Assembly: GCA_964418595.1 (NCBI GenBank)
Contig: CAYQMF010000053.1
Coordinates: 1 to 40,499 of the forward strand
Direction: 5' to 3'
Origin: CAYQMF01 sp964418595
Lineage (GTDB): Bacteria; Planctomycetota; UBA1135; UBA2386
DNA length: 40,499 nucleotides
A program made the translations under genes and the position numbers. How positions within the stretch are numbered: the stretch's first letter is position 1; the number at the start of each line of letters is the position of its first letter. Under the pieces are notes generated by a model. That model was given only the letters and a program-made list of their open reading frames with translations. It ran no database searches and was not told the origin of the DNA. Below are positions 7,669 to 13,830 of this stretch, piece after piece.

Positions 7669-8871
7669 GTGACCAAGCCCGGGTACCCGCCGGTGTTCCT
7701 GGACATCGTCGAAGAACACTTCGACGAGCTGGACTTCCTGTGGGAGCATCGGGAGGCGAACGTCTTCACGCCCGACTGGACGCTCGCCGACCTCGCGGAG
7801 CACGAGGAGCGTGCCGAGGCCCACCTCGATGGCCTGCGCCTGGCGGAGTTGCACGCCGTGGATCTCGCGCGCGACAAGCTCACCAGCGGCGAGCCCTTCG
7901 CCGCGACGGCTGCGGCGCTCGTCCTGCACGAGAGCGGGGCCGCGGAGCATCTGGGCCTCGTGTCCGAGGCGCTGCGCCGCGCCGACCCGCCGGTCGTCGA
8001 AGGCATCCGCGTCGCCCTGCGGCACGGGGCGTTGCCACGCTTCCTGGCGGAGCTGAGCACGCTGCTCGCAAGCTCCGACCCCCACCGCGTCGCCGCGGCC
8101 GCCGACCTGCTCGCGTTCCATGGCCAGGAAGTGCCCCGCCTCGATGCACTCCTCGCCAACGACGACCCCGCGCCGCGCTGCCTGCTGCTCGCGGCTGCGG
8201 GACGGCGTGCTCGCCTCGGCGTCGCCGCCCTCGACGCGGCCCTCGGCCACGTCGATCCGCGCGTGCGCGCCACCGCGCTGCGCAGTGCAGCCCGCGCGGG
8301 CGTACCGGAGCTGGCCGCGCGCTGTCGGGCGGCGGCCACGCGCGGGACCGATCCCGATCCGATCGCCGTGACGTTCCTGGGCGTGCTCGGCCACGCGGCA
8401 GACCTGCCCACGCTGCAGGCGGCGCTGCGGCGACCGGAGCTGGCGAAGGCCGCGGTCGCCGGCCTCGGCGCCCTGGGCACGGTCGGCGCGGTGCCGATCG
8501 TGCTCGAGCTGATGGCCGACGAAGCGTTGGGCGTCGCCGCGACCGCCGCCTACAAGCGCATCACCGGCGCGCGCGACGTGGAGGGCGAGATGCCGGTCCC
8601 GCGGCCGGAGGTCGCGGAGGGCGAGGACGAGTGCGAAGACCTGCCGCCCGACCCCGCCAAGGCGAAGCGCGACTGGGAGGCGCGGAGCAAGCGCATGACC
8701 GCCGATCGGGCGTGGCAGGCCGGGATCGCGATCCCCGACGCGCAGCTTCCCGCTGAGTTCGATGCGCTGCCGCTCGACAGCCGGCGCGACGTCTTCCTGC
8801 GGTTGCGGGCGCGCAAGCAGGCGCCGGACCGTGAACTCGAGGCGCTCGCCGTGCGCCAGGGGAAGGCGTAG
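7669..8871 (+). CDS. TIGR02270-family HEAT-repeat protein, T6SS-associated
   Basis: 400 residues from a GTG start, 7 nt after the previous stop. Opening PVFLDIVEEHFDELDFLWEHRE, then WTLADLAEHEERAEAHLDGLRLA, is characteristic of the TIGR02270 family found near vgrG genes. The middle (about 110-300) is made of alpha-helical HEAT-like repeats rich in Ala and Leu (DPRVRATALRSAARAG, LAKAAVAGLGALGTVGAV), typical of protein-protein scaffolds. The tail, about 305-400, is acidic then basic. No enzyme motif is visible. A role as scaffold or chaperone for effector or spike assembly is inference from shape and location. Confidence 0.8.
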   Translation: MTKPGYPPVFLDIVEEHFDELDFLWEHREANVFTPDWTLADLAEHEERAEAHLDGLRLAELHAVDLARDKLTSGEPFAATAAALVLHESGAAEHLGLVSEALRRADPPVVEGIRVALRHGALPRFLAELSTLLASSDPHRVAAAADLLAFHGQEVPRLDALLANDDPAPRCLLLAAAGRRARLGVAALDAALGHVDPRVRATALRSAARAGVPELAARCRAAATRGTDPDPIAVTFLGVLGHAADLPTLQAALRRPELAKAAVAGLGALGTVGAVPIVLELMADEALGVAATAAYKRITGARDVEGEMPVPRPEVAEGEDECEDLPPDPAKAKRDWEARSKRMTADRAWQAGIAIPDAQLPAEFDALPLDSRRDVFLRLRARKQAPDRELEALAVRQGKA

Positions 8872-8873
8872 CC

Positions 8874-9953
8874 ATGCCGCACCCCGAACTCGACAACGAG
8901 ACGCGGCTGCAGTGCGCCCCCCTGTTCGTCGCCGACGAGGATGGTCGCCCCATCGTCAGCGTCATCCTGAAGGCGACGCTCGTCGTGCCGCCGCGCGGTG
9001 AGCTGACCCTCGCCGAGAAGCAGGTGCCGGTCGACTTCGCCGGCAAGCCGTACGGTGAGCCCGGCCAGACCAGCTACCGGATCGAGCCGGAGGTGGCCTT
9101 CGTCAAGCTCGCCACCGACGTCGTGCTGCTCGGGCATGCGCACGCGCCCAAGCCCGGCGCCGTCGAGGTCGCGGTCGGCTTGCGGATCGGCCAGATGACG
9201 AAAGTCGCGCGCGTCACCGGCGACCGCGTCTTCGAGGAGGGAGTGTTCGGCAAGCGCATCGGCAAGCCGCAGCCCTTCGAGAAGATCCCGCTCATGTGGG
9301 AGCGCGCGTTCGGCGGCTGGGACCGCACGCCGGAGAAGCCGGAGCATCACGACTGCGAGCCCCGCAACCACGTGGGCATGGGTTTCGCCGCGAAGCGCGG
9401 CGCGTTCCAGGCGGGTGCGCCGGTGCCCAACCTCGAGGACGCGGACCAGCCACTCAAGGGCTGGGGCGGCCGCTCGCCGCCCGTGGGGTTCGGCTTCGTC
9501 AGCCCTGAGTGGCAGCCGCGCGCCGCCTTCGCCGGCACCTACGACGCCGCCTGGGAGAAGACCCGCTCGCCGCTCCTGCCGAAGGACTTCGACCGCCGGT
9601 TCTTCAACGCCGCGCCGGAGGGCTTGGTGGCGCCGGGCTACCTGCGCGGGGACGAGGTGGCGATCGCACTCGGGGTGGTGCCGGAGGGCCGTTGGGAGTT
9701 CCAGCTCCCCGGGCTCGCCCCGCCGCGCTGCCAGGTCGCGCTCCGGACCGGACCGCCGGTCGACCTGCAGCTCAACCTCGATACGGTCATCCTGGATGCG
9801 GACGCCCGAACCGTGACCCTGCTCTGGCGCGCCTTCACGCCCCTGCGCAGCGGGCCGCACGACGTGCGGGCGATCCGGGTCACCAGCGAAGATCGCCGCG
9901 TCATCCGCCACGCCACGCCTGCGCCGGCCGCTTCTCCCCCCGTCCAGACCTGA
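8874..9953 (+). CDS. DUF2169-domain T6SS effector adaptor/chaperone
   Basis: 359 residues, starting 2 nt after the preceding stop. The DUF2169 hallmarks are present: DGRPIVSVILKATL near the N-terminus, KPYGEPGQTSYRIEPEVAFVKLATDVVLLGHAHAP, IPLMWERAFGGWDRT, EPRNHVGMGF, PNLEDADQPL, PVGFGFVSPEWQPRAAFAGTYDAAWEKTRSPLLPKDFD, FFNAAPEGL. In Agrobacterium a DUF2169 protein is needed to load a DNase effector (Tde2) onto its VgrG, so the same job is likely for the AHH nuclease encoded two genes downstream. It probably works in the cytoplasm with the adjacent DUF4150 PAAR-like protein. Confidence 0.9.
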   Translation: MPHPELDNETRLQCAPLFVADEDGRPIVSVILKATLVVPPRGELTLAEKQVPVDFAGKPYGEPGQTSYRIEPEVAFVKLATDVVLLGHAHAPKPGAVEVAVGLRIGQMTKVARVTGDRVFEEGVFGKRIGKPQPFEKIPLMWERAFGGWDRTPEKPEHHDCEPRNHVGMGFAAKRGAFQAGAPVPNLEDADQPLKGWGGRSPPVGFGFVSPEWQPRAAFAGTYDAAWEKTRSPLLPKDFDRRFFNAAPEGLVAPGYLRGDEVAIALGVVPEGRWEFQLPGLAPPRCQVALRTGPPVDLQLNLDTVILDADARTVTLLWRAFTPLRSGPHDVRAIRVTSEDRRVIRHATPAPAASPPVQT

Positions 9954-9961
9954 ACCGAGCC

Positions 9962-10420
9962 ATGCCCGTCACCGTCGGCGTCAACTTCATGAGCGTGGTC
10001 CACAAGGCCAGCAGCGGCACCACGATCGCCTTCCCCGACGTGTGCAAGACACCGTCGCCGGCGGGCCCGATCCCGATCCCCTACCCCAACATCGCGATGT
10101 CGTCCGACACCGACAAGGGGACCAAGAAGGTCAAGTGCGACGGTGAGTCCACCTGCGTGAAGGACTCGAACTTCAAGATGAGCACCGGTGACGAGGCCGG
10201 CAGCGCCGGCGGCGTCGCGTCGAGCAAGACCAAGGGCAAGGCCGAGTTCGTGAACTTCAGCTTCGATGTCAAGTTCGAGGGCAAGGAGGTCGCGCGCGCG
10301 CTCGACCTCATGCTGCACAACGACAAGAACACCCCCCCGTTTCCGGTCCTGCAGGGGCCGGTCGTGGTGGTGCCGGGCGACGACAAGCCGGTGTGCCTGA
10401 TCTGCGACGAGCCAATGTGA
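9962..10420 (+). CDS. DUF4150 PAAR-like spike-tip protein
   Basis: 152 residues from ATG 9962, 8 nt after the DUF2169 gene. The sequence follows the DUF4150/PAAR-like plan: an N-terminal VGVNFMSVVHKASSGTTIAFPDVCKTPSPAGPIPIPYPNIAMSS region split by a small loop, Cys residues at DVCKTP and KVKCDGESTCVKD, then GDEAGSAGGV and the C-terminal KFEGKEVARALDLMLHN segment, ending VCLICDEPM. Members form the conical tip that caps VgrG and can recruit effectors. No toxin is fused to it, so it should carry a separate cargo. Three cysteines in the last lines could bind a metal. Confidence 0.88.
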   Translation: MPVTVGVNFMSVVHKASSGTTIAFPDVCKTPSPAGPIPIPYPNIAMSSDTDKGTKKVKCDGESTCVKDSNFKMSTGDEAGSAGGVASSKTKGKAEFVNFSFDVKFEGKEVARALDLMLHNDKNTPPFPVLQGPVVVVPGDDKPVCLICDEPM

Positions 10421-10435
10421 GGAGCGACGAGATCC

Positions 10436-11236
10436 ATGAGCGACGACAAGCACGTACCGGCCCTCGACGAGAAGAAGTCCCACAAGAAGGGTTGCGTCAC
10501 CAAGCACACCGTTGAGCCCGACGACCGCTGCCACTACCGCAGCCAGGGCTACAAAGAGATGTCGACGGCCCGCAAGGAGATGTACAACATCGACTTCACC
10601 GTCGCCGCGAACAAGAAGCGCTTGCCGAAGCGGATGCTCAAGGAGCTGAAGTCCGGCCACGCCGACGACGCGAGCAAGCCGAACAACTTCCGCACGCCGA
10701 CCAATCCGGGGACCAAGAAGAACAAGACGGCTTGGTGGTTCGTCACGACGGCGGCCACGTTCAAAGCCGCGAAGGGCAAGAACTACGGGACCGCGTACGT
10801 GCCCTTCAACCACAACTACCACCACATCATGCCGGACACGTCTCTGGCCAAGGAGCTGCCGGAAAACGAGCTAAAGCTCCTGCAGATGGCCACGTACAAC
10901 CTCAACGGGCCGGAGAACATGATCATCCTGCCGTGCACGAAGGCGTACGGCGTGGCCATGCTGTTGCCGGACCATCCCGGCGGGCACCCCACCTACAACA
11001 CGGAGGCGGGCAGCATCCTCAAGGAGATCAAGGCCGAGCTCGCCTCCGACCCCGCCGATCCGAAGACGCACAAGATCACCAACAAGAACAAGGTCAAGGT
11101 CAAGGATGCCCTCGTCAGTTGGCAAAAGCGGATGTTCCGCAAGATCGTGAACTACGGTAAGACCCTGCCGGACCTGCCGAAGGCCGACACCAACCTCATC
11201 AACGGGGTGCCGATGGCCAACGCAGTACCCGGGTAA
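10436..11236 (+). CDS. AHH-family (HNH/EndoVII-fold) nuclease, candidate T6SS effector
   Basis: 266 residues, very lysine-rich (about 35 Lys, 13%), unlike the Arg/Ala-rich neighbours. The catalytic half matches the AHH toxin nucleases: HNYHHIMPD (His126, His129, His130), then an Asn-rich segment YNLNGPENMIILP (about 154-166), then LLPDHPGGHPTYN (His180, His184, Tyr187, Asn188). The double histidine coordinates metal and activates water for DNA (or RNA) cleavage in this superfamily. The N-terminal 100 residues have no known domain and may be the part recognised by the DUF2169/DUF4150 loader. Location between the PAAR-like gene and two immunity-type genes marks it as the cargo of this spike. 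No signal peptide is present, as expected for T6SS cargo. DNase activity is inferred. Confidence 0.85.
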   Translation: MSDDKHVPALDEKKSHKKGCVTKHTVEPDDRCHYRSQGYKEMSTARKEMYNIDFTVAANKKRLPKRMLKELKSGHADDASKPNNFRTPTNPGTKKNKTAWWFVTTAATFKAAKGKNYGTAYVPFNHNYHHIMPDTSLAKELPENELKLLQMATYNLNGPENMIILPCTKAYGVAMLLPDHPGGHPTYNTEAGSILKEIKAELASDPADPKTHKITNKNKVKVKDALVSWQKRMFRKIVNYGKTLPDLPKADTNLINGVPMANAVPG

Positions 11237-11254
11237 CCGACGGAGGGACACACC

Positions 11255-11836
11255 ATGCAGGAGTCCGACTTCTTCATCCTCAAGCCCCAGCACAGCGCCC
11301 CGTTCTGCTTGCTCAGCAAGGCGGTCAAGGAGCCGCCGCTCTCGCCACCCGCCGAGGGGACCAGCGTTCACAAGAAATGGCCGTCCGACGTGCGGTTCAT
11401 GATGGACGCCGCTGCCGGCCTCGTCGTGCCGGACTTCATCAACAACACGTACCGGTTCCTCATGGTGTCGCCACGCGTGAAGGCCGCTTGGGAGAGGAAG
11501 CTCGCGGAGAAAGTCGAGTACCTGCCCTTCAGGATCATCAACCACAAGGGGGACGAGCTCGACGACACGTACTTCGTGGTCAACCTGCTGGGCTCGGTCG
11601 ACTGCATGGACGCCAAGCGCACTGAGGGCGACCTCAACCCGCTCCGGGAGGACGAGGGCTGGTACTCGTACTTCTGGGAGCTTCACCTCGACTCCAAGAA
11701 GCTCCCGGCCGACCGCAAGGTCTTCCGTCTCGGTACCAGTCCGCGGCTCGTCCTCGTGCACCGCTCGCTCAAGGAAGAGATCGAGGCTGCAGAGTACCGA
11801 GGAGCGATCTTCGTGCCCATGGGAGGCGAGGAGTAG
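11255..11836 (+). CDS. Imm11 (DUF1629)-type immunity protein
   Basis: 193 residues; a strong GGAGG lies 8 nt before the ATG. The pattern fits Imm11/DUF1629 proteins: an opening YF-like strand (DFFILKPQ), central helices, YLPFRIINHKG, TYFVVNLLGSVDCMD and a late YFWELHLDSKKL...VFRL...LVLVH segment ending EEIEAAEYRGAIFV. Members of this family are predicted immunity proteins for HNH/AHH-type toxin nucleases in polymorphic toxin systems. It is immediately downstream of the AHH gene, so the simplest reading is that it binds and blocks the nuclease in the producer's cytoplasm. Confidence 0.8.
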   Translation: MQESDFFILKPQHSAPFCLLSKAVKEPPLSPPAEGTSVHKKWPSDVRFMMDAAAGLVVPDFINNTYRFLMVSPRVKAAWERKLAEKVEYLPFRIINHKGDELDDTYFVVNLLGSVDCMDAKRTEGDLNPLREDEGWYSYFWELHLDSKKLPADRKVFRLGTSPRLVLVHRSLKEEIEAAEYRGAIFVPMGGEE

Positions 11837-12633
11837 TGCCGCCGACCGACCTTGCCGACTGTGAAGAGGACTTCGGCGACCTGCTCGCGGACGTGGTGCC
11901 CCTCGTCGAAGGCGGGCAACGTTCCGCCACGGCCTACTTCAACGTCGAGCTGGCGCAGCGCGTGCTCGGCCTCTGCTCGCTGTTGGCCCGTGCCGAGGTC
12001 GACGCTTTCGTCGACCGCCTCGAGCGGTCGGGCACCGCGCGGCTGGAACTCCTGAAATTCGCGGCCGACGGCGCTGCGTGCGAGCCGCCCACGCTGGCGG
12101 TCACCAAGTCGGTCGGCTTTCCCGCCGCCCTCGCGGCGGGCAACGTGGAGTTGGCAGCGGCGATCGGCCGGGCGATGCCGGCCACCCACGACCCCGAGTA
12201 CGAGTACGAGGACGACTTCCTGTTCATCGACCTCATGCGCCGGGCCGCGGTCGGCATCGCGGACCGGAGCGCCTGGTTGCCCGGCGCGGCGCAGGCCCTG
12301 GCGCGTTGGACCGTCGTCTTGAAGAAGCGCCCGTCCCCGCACCGTGACGTCTGGCAAGCCATGGTCGACAGCGACCAGGCGGTGTTCACGAAGTGCTTTC
12401 CCGCGCTCGTCGACTATCGGATCGCGCAGCTCGCTCAGTACCGCAAGCAGTCGGCCTTCGCGCCGAAGTTGTTCGCCGCCGAAGGACAGGTCTGGATCGA
12501 GGGGCTGGCGCTGCTCGAACTGGCCGGCCGCCTCGGTCTCGCGACCGAGCCCGACTACCCCCTCCTGCCGTCGCTCGCCCGGTCGCAGCGTTCCCGCAAT
12601 CGGGGGCCAGTTGCGAACTGGCTGAGCGAGTGA
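11836..12633 (+). CDS. Imm49-like second immunity protein
   Basis: 265 residues from a GTG that overlaps the last base of the preceding stop, so coupled to it. All-helical, Ala/Leu-rich. The features resembling Imm49 are YEYEDDFLFIDLMRR near residues 120-134, a mid-protein LDR-like helix (PHRDVWQAMVDSDQAVFTKCFPALVDYR) and the late EGLALLELAGRLGL followed by a Tyr-Pro-Leu-Pro segment. Imm49 is a predicted immunity family of polymorphic toxins. Here it could be a second antidote for the same nuclease, or an orphan against a toxin encoded elsewhere. The family call is from memory of motifs and less sure than for the gene before it. Confidence 0.65.
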   Translation: MPPTDLADCEEDFGDLLADVVPLVEGGQRSATAYFNVELAQRVLGLCSLLARAEVDAFVDRLERSGTARLELLKFAADGAACEPPTLAVTKSVGFPAALAAGNVELAAAIGRAMPATHDPEYEYEDDFLFIDLMRRAAVGIADRSAWLPGAAQALARWTVVLKKRPSPHRDVWQAMVDSDQAVFTKCFPALVDYRIAQLAQYRKQSAFAPKLFAAEGQVWIEGLALLELAGRLGLATEPDYPLLPSLARSQRSRNRGPVANWLSE

Positions 12634-12642
12634 CGCCTGCGT

Positions 12643-13806
12643 ATGGCCTCGCCACATCAGAGCCCGAGCACCGAGCCACTCGCCATCACCGGCCTCGGCA
12701 TGGTGTCGGCGTTGGGCATCGACGTGGTCGCGTGCTGCGCTGCGGCGCGCGCCGGCCTGTCCCGGGCCCGCGACCTCGCCGACGGCCTCGGCGGCAACCC
12801 CGAGACCGGCGAAGCCGAGAGCACGCTTGGCCACGAGATCGGCGCGTTCACCCGCGGCTTCGTCGGCGTCGGCCGACTGATCCGGCTGGGTGTGGCGGCC
12901 CTGCAGGACCTGCTACGCAGCGTGACGCCAGCCCCTGGTCCGCGGCTCGGCATCGTGCTCAACGTCGGCAGCGGGTTCCACTTCGCTCGGCAGTTCCACG
13001 GGGCATCGGACGACGCGCCGCTAGACCCGGAGTTCGAGGCCCGCGTCGCCGCTGAACTCGATTCGCGGCGGAGCAGCGTGGCCGAGCACCTCGTCCCGCG
13101 CCTGCTCGCGGCCACCGGGCTCCGGGTCGACCCGACGGCGCGCCGGACCGTTTTCTCGGACGAGACAGGTCTGGTCGAGGCGCTGCGGACGGCGAGCGGC
13201 TGGCTGACGGCAGGCGCCGTGGACGCATGCATCGTTGGCGGGATCGACAGCCAGCTCGACCCCGAGTCCCTGGCAGCGATGCACGCACTGGGCATCGTCA
13301 AGACGGCGAGCAACCCCGTCGGACGAATGCCAGGCGAAGCAGCCGCCATGCTGCTCGTCGAAGCCGCCAACAAGGCCAGCAGCCGAGCCCGGCTGGGTGT
13401 GGTCGGCGGTCTCGCCACCGAGGCCGAACCCAAGAACCGATTCGAATCCGGTGCGCACACCGGCGAGGCGCTGGCGAAGGCGGCCAGCACGACCCTCGCA
13501 ACCCTGCCGCCAGCAGCAACTCCCTGCGACCTCGTCATCGCCGATCTGACCGGGGAGGAGTATCGCGCCGTGGATTGGGGTCACGCCCAATTGCGGCTCC
13601 GAAAGGACACCCGGTTGGCGGCGGGGGACGCCTGGTATCCGGCGCTCAGCTTCGGAGCGATCGGCGCTGCCGCCGGCCCGGTTGCGCTGTGCATGGCGTG
13701 CCGAGGGTTCGCGCGTGGCTACGGCCCGAGCCGGTCCGCGCTCGTCTGGTTGCTCGCCGACGGTGGCGAGCGCGCCACGCTGTGGGTGCGGCAACCTGAT
13801 CGCTGA
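12643..13806 (+). CDS. Ketosynthase/thiolase-fold protein lacking catalytic residues, T6SS-associated
   Basis: 387 residues, 9 nt after the preceding gene. The beta-ketoacyl synthase fold is clear: ITGLGMVSALG at the start, the dimer-core segment FSDETGLVEALRTASGWLTAGAVDACIVGGIDSQ (from residue 171), a GEAAAMLLVE strand and YPALSFGAIGAAAG near the C-terminus. In active enzymes the first of these carries the nucleophilic Cys (consensus CAT/S); here the place is Asp173 or Glu174. The late G-H-x-G histidine is Ile in SFGAIG. It should therefore be unable to condense acyl chains. Thiolase-like proteins recur in DUF2169/DUF4150 effector loci, and a structural or binding role in effector handling is inferred. 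Length is slightly under that of FabF (about 410). Confidence 0.8.
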   Translation: MASPHQSPSTEPLAITGLGMVSALGIDVVACCAAARAGLSRARDLADGLGGNPETGEAESTLGHEIGAFTRGFVGVGRLIRLGVAALQDLLRSVTPAPGPRLGIVLNVGSGFHFARQFHGASDDAPLDPEFEARVAAELDSRRSSVAEHLVPRLLAATGLRVDPTARRTVFSDETGLVEALRTASGWLTAGAVDACIVGGIDSQLDPESLAAMHALGIVKTASNPVGRMPGEAAAMLLVEAANKASSRARLGVVGGLATEAEPKNRFESGAHTGEALAKAASTTLATLPPAATPCDLVIADLTGEEYRAVDWGHAQLRLRKDTRLAAGDAWYPALSFGAIGAAAGPVALCMACRGFARGYGPSRSALVWLLADGGERATLWVRQPDR

Positions 13807-13807
13807 G

Positions 13808-13825
13808 CGCAGCACCGGCGCTGCG
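13808..13825. terminator. Small hairpin between convergent operons
   Basis: A perfect 6-bp inverted repeat (CGCAGC, 6-nt loop, GCTGCG) starts right after the ketosynthase-like stop codon, in the 24-bp gap that separates it from the converging clpV gene. It lacks a T tract on either strand. It may help stop transcription from both sides, but the evidence is weak. Confidence 0.3.
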
Positions 13826-13830
13826 GCCAC

